Origin: Phyllobacterium sp. 21LDTY02-6
GTDB taxonomy: Bacteria > Pseudomonadota > Alphaproteobacteria > Rhizobiales > Rhizobiaceae
NCBI RefSeq assembly: GCF_023554255.2
Contig: NZ_JAMJWD020000002.1
Coordinates: forward strand, 372,001 to 436,000
Reading direction: 5' to 3'
DNA: 64,000 nucleotides
The notes below the pieces were generated by a model. It did no database searches. It was given only the letters and a program-made list of their open reading frames with translations, and was not told the DNA's origin. The stretch's first letter is position 1, and each line of letters starts with the position of its first letter. A program made the position numbers and the translations under genes. Of the stretch, positions 20,636-29,538 are shown piece after piece.

Positions 20636-21628
20636 CTACTTGATGGCGTCGGTGACCTTGGTGGTCCAGGCGCCTTCCGGCTTCTTGGTGATCACCGGAT
20701 CGGAACCGCCTTCCAATAGGGTCTCGACCGTACGTTCTGCCGCCGCGACGTCCAGCACGCCATCCGAGCCCTCGGTCAGCTTGTTTATCTCGGCGACCAT
20801 GCGCTTCTGGTGCTTTTCCGTCTGCGCACCGCTCGCATCGTTTTCAAGCACGATATCCGCCGCCTCGTCCGGGTTGGCGCGCGCATACTCCCAGCCCTTC
20901 ATCGAGGCCTTGACGAAACGGGCAAGCTTTTCGACCATTGCGGGATCATCGATGCTCTTCTGCAGGACGTAGAGGCCGTCCTCGAGCGTCGCCACCTTCT
21001 CGTCCTCATATTTGAACGTGACGAGCTGATCGGCCGGGATGCCCGCATCGATGACTTGCCAATATTCATTATAGGTCATGGTCGAGATGCAGTCCGCCTG
21101 CTTCTGAATGAGCGGGTCGACGTTGAAACCCTGCTTCAGCACGGTAACCCCGTCCGGCCCGCCATCGGTCTTCAGTCCGAGATGGCTCATCCACGACAGG
21201 AACGGATATTCATTGCCGCCGAACCAGACGCCCAGCGTCTTGCCCTTGAAGTCTTCCGGCTTGGTGATCCCGGTCTCCTTGCGGCAGGTCAGCATCATGC
21301 CGGAGCGCTTGAACGGCTGGGCGATATTGACGAGCGGAAGGCCCTTTTCGCGCGTGGCCAGCGCCGATGGCATCCAGTCCACGACCACGTCGGCGCCGCC
21401 GCCCGCAATCACCTGGGGCGGGGCGACATCCGGGCCGCCCGGCTTGATTTCGACCTCGAGACCGGCCTCCTCGTAGAAGCCCTTGTCCTTTGCCACATAG
21501 TAGCCCGCGAACTGGCCCTGCGTGACCCATTTCAGCTGCAATGTCAGCTTGTCCGCCGCAAACGCCGTGCCCGCAGCCATCACCATGGCGAGGGCGACCC
21601 CCGACGACAATCCGATTATCCTTTTCAT
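20636..21628 (-). CDS. ABC transporter substrate-binding protein (NMT1/ThiY-like), probably for pyrimidines
   Basis: A periplasmic binding protein of 330 residues in the NMT1/THI5-like group, whose members bind pyrimidine rings. A signal peptide ends near AFAADKL (residue 24). LQLKWVTQGQFAGYYVAKDKG is characteristic of the family (first 20 residues of the mature lobe). AGAGGAGAACG precedes the ATG at 21628; the far longer open frame upstream overlaps the permease and is not real. It is the last gene of an operon that degrades pyrimidines, so uracil, thymine or their degradation intermediates are the likely ligands. Confidence 0.88.
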   Translation of the reverse strand: MKRIIGLSSGVALAMVMAAGTAFAADKLTLQLKWVTQGQFAGYYVAKDKGFYEEAGLEVEIKPGGPDVAPPQVIAGGGADVVVDWMPSALATREKGLPLVNIAQPFKRSGMMLTCRKETGITKPEDFKGKTLGVWFGGNEYPFLSWMSHLGLKTDGGPDGVTVLKQGFNVDPLIQKQADCISTMTYNEYWQVIDAGIPADQLVTFKYEDEKVATLEDGLYVLQKSIDDPAMVEKLARFVKASMKGWEYARANPDEAADIVLENDASGAQTEKHQKRMVAEINKLTEGSDGVLDVAAAERTVETLLEGGSDPVITKKPEGAWTTKVTDAIK

Positions 21629-21654
21629 GTTTTCGTTCTCCTCTGTTTTTGTTT

Positions 21655-22752
21655 TTAGGTTCGGTAAGAAGGATGCCAGAAGGTGACGGCGCGCTCGACC
21701 AGCGTGATCAGCCCGTAGGACAGCGAGCCGGCGAGCGCCGCAACGAATATCTCGGCCCAGACCATGTCGACATTCATGCGGCCGACTTCCGCCGAAATGC
21801 GGAACCCCATGCCGACGATGGGCGAACCGAAGAATTCCGCGACGATGGCGCCGATAAGGGCGAGCGTCGAATTGATCTTCAGGGCGTTGAAGATGAAGGG
21901 CATCGCGGCGGGCAGGCGCAGTTTCACCAGTGTCTGCCAGTAACTCGACCCGTATGTCCGCATCAGGTCGCGCTCCATCGCGCCAGACGCGGCAAGTCCG
22001 GCGACGGTATTCACCAGCATCGGAAAGAAGGTCATGATAACCACGACAGCCGCCTTTGACTGCCAGTAGGAGCCGAACCACATGACCATGATCGGGGCGA
22101 TGCCGACAACCGGAAGAGCGGCGACGAGATTGCCGATCGGCAACAGGCCGTTGCGCAGGAACGGAACCCGATCGACGATTATGGCGGCGACGAACCCGGC
22201 GCCGCAGCCCATGGCATAGCCTGCGAGCGCTGCCTTCAGATAGGTCTGCTGAAAATCGGCCCAGAGCGTCGGAACCGAGGCGGCAATGCGTGAAGCGATC
22301 ATCGACGGCGGCGGCAGAAGGATCGTCGGTACGCCAAAGCCTCGCACGACAAGCTCCCAGAGGATCAGCAGCCAGGCGCCGAACAGCAGCGGCAGGGCGA
22401 GATTCACCAGCTTCTGCAATTGCCGCGACGTAACGGTAAATTCCGCAAGGCGCTGCACGGCGAGCCATGCCAGCAGCCATGCCGCAACGACCATGCACCA
22501 ATAGCCAAGCAGCGGCGGCGCTGCAGCAAACGAGGAAAGCATGCCAAGCAGCATGAACGCGCCGACATGCACCAGCAGAAGCAGGGCGACGAGCGAAAAC
22601 GTCGAGCGGGCAACGAAGACGGCAACCGCGGCAGCGACGAATATCACGGTCGGCGCCATCTGCGCGAGCACGCCGCCATCGCCGCCCGCCGGCAGGATCA
22701 GCCCGCCGAGGGCCAGCAACAGCGACAGGATGGCGAGCGGCGAACGTTTCAC
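21655..22752 (-). CDS. ABC transporter permease with extra N-terminal membrane segments
   Basis: An inner-membrane permease of 365 residues. The binding-protein-dependent transport domain lies in the C-terminal two thirds, with an EAA-like loop at RDLMRTYGSSYWQTLVKLRL. About 130 residues at the N-terminus add three or four hydrophobic segments not found in the standard 250-residue permease of this family. It overlaps the upstream permease by 4 nt, so the two are co-translated and probably form a heterodimer. Confidence 0.9.
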   Translation of the reverse strand: MKRSPLAILSLLLALGGLILPAGGDGGVLAQMAPTVIFVAAAVAVFVARSTFSLVALLLLVHVGAFMLLGMLSSFAAAPPLLGYWCMVVAAWLLAWLAVQRLAEFTVTSRQLQKLVNLALPLLFGAWLLILWELVVRGFGVPTILLPPPSMIASRIAASVPTLWADFQQTYLKAALAGYAMGCGAGFVAAIIVDRVPFLRNGLLPIGNLVAALPVVGIAPIMVMWFGSYWQSKAAVVVIMTFFPMLVNTVAGLAASGAMERDLMRTYGSSYWQTLVKLRLPAAMPFIFNALKINSTLALIGAIVAEFFGSPIVGMGFRISAEVGRMNVDMVWAEIFVAALAGSLSYGLITLVERAVTFWHPSYRT

Positions 22753-23648
22753 GAGCGTACTCCCATCCGGCGGTTGACCAGACTGCCGACAATTCCGATC
22801 AGGCTGACGAGCACCGCAGCCATGAGAGCCGCTGCGATCAGGGCCGCCCAGATCTGCACCGTCTGGCCGTAATAGGAGCCCGCCAGAAGACGGGCGCCGA
22901 TACCTGCGACCGCTCCGGTGGGGAGCTCGCCGACGATCGCGCCGACAAGGCTGATCGCCACGGCGATCTTCATCGAAGTGAAGAGGTAGGGCATCGACGC
23001 TGGCCAGCGCAGCTTCCAGAATATCTGGCTGCGCGAAGCATTATAGGTGCGCATCAGGTCGAGATGCATGATTTCGGGCGAGCGCAGGCCCTTTACCATC
23101 CCGACGGCCACCGGGAAAAACGAAAGATAGGTCGAAATGATCGCTTTCGGCAGGAGGCCGGTAATATTGACCGCGTTGAGGACGACGATGATCATCGGTG
23201 CGATGGCGAGGATCGGCACGGTCTGCGAAGTGATGATCCATGGCATCAGGCTCTTGTCCAATGTGCGGGAATGGACGATGGCGACGGCGAGCAATATTCC
23301 GAGCAGGGTCCCGAGCACGAAACCGAGGAGCGTGGAGGAGAGGGTCACGGCGCCGTGATAGACCAGGCTGCGCTTGGACGTCGGCCGTAGATCGAACACG
23401 GTCTTGCGTATCTCCTCCGCCACCTGGTGCGGCGCCGGCAGCACCGGCCGCTCCTGCCACATCGTATTGTGCAGGAGTTGGCTGGTGGCGATCGTCGTCC
23501 CGGCGCGAGCCGCCTGATCACGCTCGAAAGGGGCATTGAGGACGACGGAAAAGACGTACCACAAGGCGATGATTACCAGCAGAATGGTACCGACAGGAAT
23601 TACCCTGTCGAAACAGAACTGGACGATGGGGCCCCGCGCTTCGGTCAT
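22749..23648 (-). CDS. ABC transporter permease (SsuC/ThiX type)
   Basis: The second permease of the predicted pyrimidine importer, 299 residues. A first hydrophobic segment (about 15-37) is followed by a periplasmic loop and then five or so membrane spans; the EAA loop is seen as DLMRTYNASRSQIFWKLRW near residue 205. It lies 79 nt downstream of the ATPase gene and overlaps the next permease (ATGA). Confidence 0.9.
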   Translation of the reverse strand: MTEARGPIVQFCFDRVIPVGTILLVIIALWYVFSVVLNAPFERDQAARAGTTIATSQLLHNTMWQERPVLPAPHQVAEEIRKTVFDLRPTSKRSLVYHGAVTLSSTLLGFVLGTLLGILLAVAIVHSRTLDKSLMPWIITSQTVPILAIAPMIIVVLNAVNITGLLPKAIISTYLSFFPVAVGMVKGLRSPEIMHLDLMRTYNASRSQIFWKLRWPASMPYLFTSMKIAVAISLVGAIVGELPTGAVAGIGARLLAGSYYGQTVQIWAALIAAALMAAVLVSLIGIVGSLVNRRMGVRS

Positions 23649-23727
23649 GAGGCACCCCTTGCCGCTATCCGCTCAACCCCGCCGCGGGAGCATGGATCGG
23701 CGATCTTGCATGTTCCCGCGTTCGACA

Positions 23728-24570
23728 TCACGCATGGACCTCGTCGTAGGAATGGCCGTGCCGCAACCCCTCGCGGACGCGGTGCGCGATCTCCAGAAAT
23801 TTAGGCGTCTCGCGGATGTCGAGCGGGCGCTCGGCACCAAGATCGCAGTCGATGATCTCGTGGATCCGACCCGGCCTCGGGCTCATGACCACGATCTTCG
23901 TCGACAGGAAGACTGCCTCCGGGATGGAATGGGTGACGAAAATGACTGTCTTCTGCGTCTTCGCCCAAAGTTTCAGCAATTGTTCGTTGAGATGATCGCG
24001 GACGATCTCGTCCAGCGCGCCGAAAGGCTCGTCCATCAGGAGCAGGTCCGGATCGAACGAAAGCGCCCGCGCGATGGAGGCCCGCTGCTGCATGCCGCCC
24101 GACAACTGCCAGGGAAACTTCTTCTCGAATCCGGACAGGTTGACGAGTTCGAGATTGCGCGCAATGCGCTGGCGCCGCTCCTCCTTCGATATGCCCATCA
24201 CTTCCAGCGGCAGCGAGATATTGCCGCTGATGGTGCGCCAGGGATAGAGCGCCGCCGCCTGAAAAACATAGCCATAGGCGCGCTTTTCCCGCGCCTCGGA
24301 CGGGCTCATGCCATTGACCGTGATCGCGCCGGATGTCGGCTGTTCCAGATCGGCTATGACGCGCAGCAGGGTTGTCTTGCCGCAGCCGGAGGGGCCGATG
24401 AACGAGACGAATTCCCCTGCTTCCACCTCGAGGTCGATATTCGACAGGGCATTGACCGGCCCGTCACTGGTCTGGAAGACCAGCGACAAATCCTTCACCT
24501 CGATGACATTGCGCCTCGCCAAATCCGCCGCCGCCCTCGTCTTCTGCTGTAATGCAACGACAGCCATCAT
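23728..24570 (-). CDS. ABC transporter ATP-binding protein (SsuB/TauB/ThiZ type)
   Basis: The ATPase of the same importer, 280 residues. Walker A is GPSGCGKTT, the signature LSGGMQQRASIARA, Walker B LLLMDEPFGALD, and the switch histidine VTHSIPEA, the last typical of nitrate/taurine/thiamine-precursor importers. The start overlaps the dihydropyrimidinase stop (ATGATG), showing that transport and degradation genes form one transcription unit. Confidence 0.92.
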   Translation of the reverse strand: MMAVVALQQKTRAAADLARRNVIEVKDLSLVFQTSDGPVNALSNIDLEVEAGEFVSFIGPSGCGKTTLLRVIADLEQPTSGAITVNGMSPSEAREKRAYGYVFQAAALYPWRTISGNISLPLEVMGISKEERRQRIARNLELVNLSGFEKKFPWQLSGGMQQRASIARALSFDPDLLLMDEPFGALDEIVRDHLNEQLLKLWAKTQKTVIFVTHSIPEAVFLSTKIVVMSPRPGRIHEIIDCDLGAERPLDIRETPKFLEIAHRVREGLRHGHSYDEVHA

Positions 24571-26021
24571 ACGCCTGCCGGTATGTTGTTCGGATCGCGC
24601 TCCACCTTACGTGGAGCCGTCAGTTCTTTCCATGCCGACAGGGCGCGATTGGCGGAAGGATTGGCCTCGCGTTCGATGAAGCGCCCGCTACCCGTCGGCG
24701 CGACGACCTCGCCGTCCCGATAGGCGATACGGCCGCGCGAGAGCGTCATCTTCGGTAGGCCTGTCACTTCGATACCCTCGAACACATTGTAGTCGATCGC
24801 CGATTTCTGCGTGCTGGCCGAGATCGTTTTCGTGGCATTCGGGTCCCAGATGACGATATCGGCATCCGATCCGGGCAGGATCGCGCCTTTTCTGGGGTAG
24901 ATATTCAGGATCTGCGCAATATTCGTCGAGGTCGCGGCGACAAACTCATTGGGCGTCAGACGCCCCGTCCTGACGCCCTTGGTCCAGAGTACCGGCATCC
25001 GGTCCTCCAGCCCTCCCGTCCCGTTCGGTATCCTGGTGAAATCACCGACGCCGAAACGCTTCTGCTCGGTCGTGAAGGCGCAATGATCCGTGGCCACCAC
25101 CTGAAGACTGCCGGAGGAAAGGCCGGCCCAAAGGCTGTTCTGATTGGCCTTGTCGCGGAAGGGCGGCGACATCACGCGCCGTGCGGCATAGTCCCAGTCC
25201 TCGTTCCGATATTCACTCTCGTCGAGGACAAGATGCTGGATCAGCGGCTCGCCAAAGACGCGCATGCCCTTGGCGCGGGCGCGGCGGATCGCTTCATGCG
25301 ACTGCTCGCAGGAAACATGCACCACATAGAGCGGTACGCCGGCCTGGTCGGCGATCATGATGGCGCGGTTGGTGGCCTCGCCCTCGATCTCCGGCGGCCG
25401 CGAATAGCCATGCGCTTCGGGTCCGGTATTGCCCTCGGCCAGCAGCTTTTGCTGGAGATGCGCCACCACGTCGCCATTCTCGGCATGGACCAGCGGCATG
25501 GCGCCGATCTCGGCGCAGCGCAGGAACGATGCAAACATCTCGTCGTCATCGACCATCAGGGCGCCCTTATAGGCCATGAAATGCTTGAAGGTGTTGATGC
25601 CCCGCTCGACGACTTTCGGCATCTCGTCGAACACCTGCTGGTTCCAGCCGGTGATGGCCATGTGGAACGAATAATCCGTCCGGGCCTTGCCCGCCTTCTG
25701 GAACCAATCCTGCAATGCCGCCAGCAGGCCGTCCTGTCCGGGCAGGACGAAATCCACCACCATCGTCGTGCCGCCGGCAAGGGCGGCGGCGGTTCCCGTA
25801 TCGAAATCATCGGTCGAATGGGTACCCATGAACGGCATTTCGAGATGGGTGTGGGGATCGATGCCGCCGGGCATCAGATAGCAGCCGGAAGCGTCGATGA
25901 CGTCGCCGCCCGAAAGATCGGGACCAATGGCAGCGATCGTTTCGCCCTCGATGAGGACGTCCGCCTTGTAGGTGCGGTCCGCGGCGATGATGGTCCCGCC
26001 CTTTATCACTTGCTTGAGCAT
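24567..26021 (-). CDS. hydA: Dihydropyrimidinase (hydantoinase, PydB)
   Basis: Opens the ring of dihydrouracil or dihydrothymine to the N-carbamoyl-beta-amino acid; 484 residues, cytoplasmic, binuclear zinc. The metal ligands are visible: HTHLEMPF (HxH), the lysine to be carbamylated in FKHFMAYKG, VHAENGD, VVHVSCEQ and ATDHCAFT. It is the second enzyme of the reductive pathway; the first (preTA) and third (26080-27327) are encoded nearby. Substrate is well supported by this context. Confidence 0.95.
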   Translation of the reverse strand: MLKQVIKGGTIIAADRTYKADVLIEGETIAAIGPDLSGGDVIDASGCYLMPGGIDPHTHLEMPFMGTHSTDDFDTGTAAALAGGTTMVVDFVLPGQDGLLAALQDWFQKAGKARTDYSFHMAITGWNQQVFDEMPKVVERGINTFKHFMAYKGALMVDDDEMFASFLRCAEIGAMPLVHAENGDVVAHLQQKLLAEGNTGPEAHGYSRPPEIEGEATNRAIMIADQAGVPLYVVHVSCEQSHEAIRRARAKGMRVFGEPLIQHLVLDESEYRNEDWDYAARRVMSPPFRDKANQNSLWAGLSSGSLQVVATDHCAFTTEQKRFGVGDFTRIPNGTGGLEDRMPVLWTKGVRTGRLTPNEFVAATSTNIAQILNIYPRKGAILPGSDADIVIWDPNATKTISASTQKSAIDYNVFEGIEVTGLPKMTLSRGRIAYRDGEVVAPTGSGRFIEREANPSANRALSAWKELTAPRKVERDPNNIPAGV

Positions 26022-26079
26022 TGTTCGTTCCCCTTTTTTGGTCTTGTGCCGAACGCGTGCCAGATCGTAGCTCAGCCCG

Positions 26080-27327
26080 TCACGTCACGATCTCCGCCTT
26101 GTCGAGAACCGCGTGCAGCAGAACGTCGGCGCCTGCGGCCGCCCATTCCTTGGAAATTTCCTCATCCTCATTATGGCTGAGACCGTCGACGCAAGGGCAC
26201 ATCACCATCGCCGTCGGCGCGACGCGGTTGATCCAGCAGGCGTCATGGCCGGCGCCGGAGACGATATTGCGATGGGAATAGCCCAGCCTCTCGGCGGCAT
26301 TGCGCACCGCCGTGACGCAGCCCTCATCGAAGGTCACCGGATCGAAATGACCGGCTTCCTCGATGTCGATGCCGAGACCGAGCTCCCTGGCTATTGCGGG
26401 AGCCCTCGATTCGATTTCGGATTTCATCGCCGTCAGCGTCGCGAGGTCGGGCGAACGGATATCGATCGTGAAGACGACCTTGCCCGGGATGACATTGCGC
26501 GAATTCGGGTAGACATCGACATGGCCGATAGCGCCCACCGCATTCGGCTGGTGCTTCATGGCCACCTCATGCACAAGTTCGGTGATGCGGGCGAGACCGA
26601 GACCGGCATTGCGGCGCATCGGCATGGGCGTCGAGCCGGTATGGCTCTCCTTGCCGGTGAGAGTGACCTGCAGCCACCAGAGGCCCTGGCCGTGGGTGAC
26701 GACGCCGATATCCTTGCCTTCGGCCTCCAGGATCGGCCCTTGTTCGATATGAAGCTCGAACAGCGCGTGCATCTTGCGCGCGCCGACCTTCTCGGCACCC
26801 TTCCAGCCAATGCGCTCGAGCTCATCGCCGAATTTCTTGCCCTTGGCATCCTCGCGGCCGAGGGCCCAGTCCTCCTCGTGGACGCCGGCGAAAACGCCGG
26901 ACGCCAACATCGCGGGGGCAAAGCGCGTGCCTTCCTCATTGGTCCAATTGACCACGACGATCGGATGTTTGGTCCTGATATTGAGGTCATCGAGCGTGCG
27001 GACGAGTTCGAGCCCGCCCAGGACGCCGAGCACGCCATCATATTTGCCGCCGGTCGGTTGCGTATCGAGATGGCTGCCGACATAGACGGGCAACGCTTCC
27101 GGGTCCGTTCCCGCACGCGTGAAGAACATGTTGCCCATGGTATCGACGCCCATGGTCAAACCGGACTTTTCGCACCAGGACTGGAAAAGGCGGCGACCTT
27201 CGCCATCCTCGTCCGTCAGGGTCTGCCGGTTATTGCCGCCACGCAGGCCGGGGCCGATCTTGGCCATGTCCATCAGGCTGTCCCAGAGACGGTCGCTGTT
27301 TATCCTGAGATTTCCGGTCAGAGCCAT
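26080..27327 (-). CDS. Zn-dependent N-carbamoyl-amino-acid hydrolase (beta-ureidopropionase type, PydC)
   Basis: An M20-family amidohydrolase of 415 residues, expected to release beta-alanine or 3-aminoisobutyrate, CO2 and ammonia from the ring-opened pyrimidine. GSHLDTQPTGGKYDGVLG and NWTNEEGTRFAPAM carry the zinc ligands and catalytic glutamate; ELHIEQGP is typical of the allantoate/carbamoylase subgroup. It starts 17 nt after the aminotransferase stop codon, and dihydropyrimidinase follows 58 nt after it. The family also includes allantoate hydrolases, but the neighbours argue for the pyrimidine role. Confidence 0.9.
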   Translation of the reverse strand: MALTGNLRINSDRLWDSLMDMAKIGPGLRGGNNRQTLTDEDGEGRRLFQSWCEKSGLTMGVDTMGNMFFTRAGTDPEALPVYVGSHLDTQPTGGKYDGVLGVLGGLELVRTLDDLNIRTKHPIVVVNWTNEEGTRFAPAMLASGVFAGVHEEDWALGREDAKGKKFGDELERIGWKGAEKVGARKMHALFELHIEQGPILEAEGKDIGVVTHGQGLWWLQVTLTGKESHTGSTPMPMRRNAGLGLARITELVHEVAMKHQPNAVGAIGHVDVYPNSRNVIPGKVVFTIDIRSPDLATLTAMKSEIESRAPAIARELGLGIDIEEAGHFDPVTFDEGCVTAVRNAAERLGYSHRNIVSGAGHDACWINRVAPTAMVMCPCVDGLSHNEDEEISKEWAAAGADVLLHAVLDKAEIVT

Positions 27328-27344
27328 ATCGCGCCTTCCCTGGA

Positions 27345-28670
27345 CTAAGCGAGATTTTTCAGCACGTCGGCAAGGCTGTCGAAAAGATGGTCGATCTGAC
27401 CTTTGCTGATCGTCAAGGGCGGCGACAGGGCGATGATGTCGCCCGTCGTGCGGATCAGTATTCCGCGCTCATAGGCATCGAGAAACGCCTGGAACGCCCG
27501 CTTGGTCGGAGCACCTTCGATGGGTTGAAGCTCGACGGCGCCGATAAGGCCGAGATTGCGGATATCGATGACATGCGGCAGGCCCTTGAGCGCGTGCAGG
27601 CCATCCGCCCAATAATCCGAAAGCTCGGAAGCGCGCGTCAGCAACCCTTCTTCCTCATAGGTGTCGAGCGTCGCCAGTGCGGCGGCGCAGGCGACGGGAT
27701 GGCCGGAATAGGTATAGCCATGGAATAGCTCGATCAGATTTTCCGGGCCGGTCATGAAGGCATTGTAGATCTCGCTGGAGGCGAAGACCGCTCCCATGGG
27801 AATGACGCCGCTGGTGATGCCCTTTGCCGTGGTGACAAGATCGGGAACGACGCCGAAATAATCCACGGCAAACGGCGCGCCGAGGCGGCCAAATCCGGTG
27901 ATGACCTCATCGAAGATCAGCAGGATGTCGTTCTTGGTGCAGATCTCGCGCAGCCGCTTCAGATAGCCCTTCGGCGGAATGAGCACGCCCGTCGAGCCTG
28001 CGACGGGCTCGACGATGACCGCGGCGATGTTCGAGGCATCGTGAAGCGCAATGACGCGCTCGAGATCGTCGGCGAACTCTACGCCATGTTCAGGCTCGCC
28101 GCGGGTATAGGCATTGCGCGCCAGATCGTGGGTATGGCGGATATGGTCGATGCCGCCGAGTGCATTGCCGAAGGTCTTGCGATTGCCGGAAATGCCGCCG
28201 ACGGAAATGCCGCCGAAGCCGACGCCGTGATAGCCTCGTTCACGCCCGATCAGCTTGACCTTGGTGCCATTGCCCTTGGCCCGGTGATAGGCGAGCGCGA
28301 TCTTGAGCGCGGTATCGACGGATTCGGAACCTGAATTGGTGAAGAACACATGATCGAGCGGCGAAGGCAGCATGGCGGCGAGACGGGCTGCAAGCTCGAA
28401 GGCCTTCGGGTGGCCCATCTGGAACGCCGGCGCGTAGTCGAGTTCGGCGACCTGTTTCTGCACCGCTTCGACGATCCTCGGGCGGCCGTGGCCGGCATTG
28501 CAGCACCAGAGGCCGGCCGTTCCATCGAGGATTTCACGACCATCCTGAGACTGGTAGTGCATGTCCTTTGCGCTGACGAGGAGGCGCGGGTTCTGCTTGA
28601 ACTGCCGATTGGCCGAGAACGGCATCCAGAACGCTTCGAGATTATTCGTTGCCAATGCCGACTTCAGCAT
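27345..28670 (-). CDS. Class III aminotransferase, probably beta-alanine:pyruvate transaminase
   Basis: A PLP-dependent aminotransferase of 441 residues. TNSGSESVDTALKIAL binds phosphate, LIFDEVITGFGR holds the PLP-ring aspartate and TAKGITSG the Schiff-base lysine. The start at 28670 is chosen because GAAGGAGG precedes it; the longer frame starts within the promoter region. As first gene of the operon it would convert the beta-alanine released by the pathway to malonate semialdehyde. A RutR-type operator lies 75 nt upstream. Confidence 0.9.
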   Translation of the reverse strand: MLKSALATNNLEAFWMPFSANRQFKQNPRLLVSAKDMHYQSQDGREILDGTAGLWCCNAGHGRPRIVEAVQKQVAELDYAPAFQMGHPKAFELAARLAAMLPSPLDHVFFTNSGSESVDTALKIALAYHRAKGNGTKVKLIGRERGYHGVGFGGISVGGISGNRKTFGNALGGIDHIRHTHDLARNAYTRGEPEHGVEFADDLERVIALHDASNIAAVIVEPVAGSTGVLIPPKGYLKRLREICTKNDILLIFDEVITGFGRLGAPFAVDYFGVVPDLVTTAKGITSGVIPMGAVFASSEIYNAFMTGPENLIELFHGYTYSGHPVACAAALATLDTYEEEGLLTRASELSDYWADGLHALKGLPHVIDIRNLGLIGAVELQPIEGAPTKRAFQAFLDAYERGILIRTTGDIIALSPPLTISKGQIDHLFDSLADVLKNLA

Positions 28671-28744
28671 GTGACTTGCCTCCTTCAGGCGGACGTTGCC
28701 GCTTTTGTGTTCCCGAATGATTGAGCATGAGCGCAATCAAAAAC

Positions 28745-28760
28745 TTGACTACTTGGTCAA
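28745..28760. promoter_or_regulatory. RutR-type operator between rutR-like gene and pyrimidine operon
   Basis: TTGACTACTTGGTCAA matches the E. coli RutR consensus TTGACCAnnTGGTCAA at 13 of 14 defined positions. It lies in the 202-nt divergent gap between the aminotransferase operon (-) and the TetR gene (+). A + strand promoter can be read with TTGACT inside the box as -35 and GCTAGA at 28768-28773 as a poor -10, 17 nt apart, suggesting autoregulation of the TetR gene. Confidence 0.8.
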
Positions 28761-28872
28761 AATGCAGGCTAGAAGAGCGTATGAAGGCGGTCAAGCGCTT
28801 TGTATGGGTTTCTCGCCGCCCCATGGCACTGAGTATTTGCCATTTTGTCGCGGGGCGAAAAGGGGTTGAGGC

Positions 28873-29526
28873 ATGGCGAAAGCTGCAAGGCGGAAAACGG
28901 AGCAACTGCCGGAAAAGACGACCCGGATCCAGGAGATAAATCGCCGCCTGATCCTGGACGCGGCGCTAGAGATTTTTTCCACCTATGGTTTTCGCGGCAC
29001 GACCATAGACCAGATCGCCGACAAGGCTGGCATGTCGAAGCCCAACCTGCTCTATTATTTTCCGCGCAAGCAGAACATCTATGTCACGCTGCTCGAAGAG
29101 ACGTTGGCGGAGTGGCTCTCACCCCTCGCGGAGATCGATGCGGACGGCGATCCGATCGAACAATTGCGCAAATACATCACCGCCAAGATCAAAATGTCGG
29201 AAAGCCATCCGGAGGCATCGCGGCTATTCGCCAATGAGGTCCTGCACGGAGCGCCCGCGATCGGCGAATTCCTGACGAAACACCTCAAGCCCCTGGTAGA
29301 AGAAAAGGCCGCGATCATCCGCACCTGGGTCGGTGCAGGCAAGCTCGCCCCGATCGATCCCTTCCACCTCATCTTCATGATCTGGGCGACGACACAGCAC
29401 TATGCCGATTTCGACGTGCAGGTGCGCGCGATCATGGGAAGCCAGGTTGGCCGGCCGGGATTCCGCGAACAGACCGCGCAGGCAGTCCTGACCATCATCC
29501 TCAACGGCATCCGGCCGCGCAGCTAG
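28873..29526 (+). CDS. TetR family regulator, RutR-like
   Basis: A DNA-binding repressor of 217 residues. The N-terminal helix-turn-helix covers about residues 26-70 (GTTIDQIADKAGMSKPNLLYY) and the C-terminal part has the look of the RutR/YcdC effector domain (residues 80-205). E. coli RutR senses uracil and thymine. This gene is divergent from the pyrimidine operon and converges on preA; the RutR-type boxes on both sides support it as the local regulator. The name rutR is avoided because orthology cannot be tested here. Confidence 0.85.
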   Translation: MAKAARRKTEQLPEKTTRIQEINRRLILDAALEIFSTYGFRGTTIDQIADKAGMSKPNLLYYFPRKQNIYVTLLEETLAEWLSPLAEIDADGDPIEQLRKYITAKIKMSESHPEASRLFANEVLHGAPAIGEFLTKHLKPLVEEKAAIIRTWVGAGKLAPIDPFHLIFMIWATTQHYADFDVQVRAIMGSQVGRPGFREQTAQAVLTIILNGIRPRS

Positions 29527-29538
29527 CTTGCGGCGGGA

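Noticed and set aside
21629-22792. A long N-terminal extension of the pyrimidine-binding protein reading into the permease gene
   Set aside because: The signal peptide and ribosome-binding site at 21628 define the real start; the extension is out of frame with the overlapping permease gene and lacks any motif.
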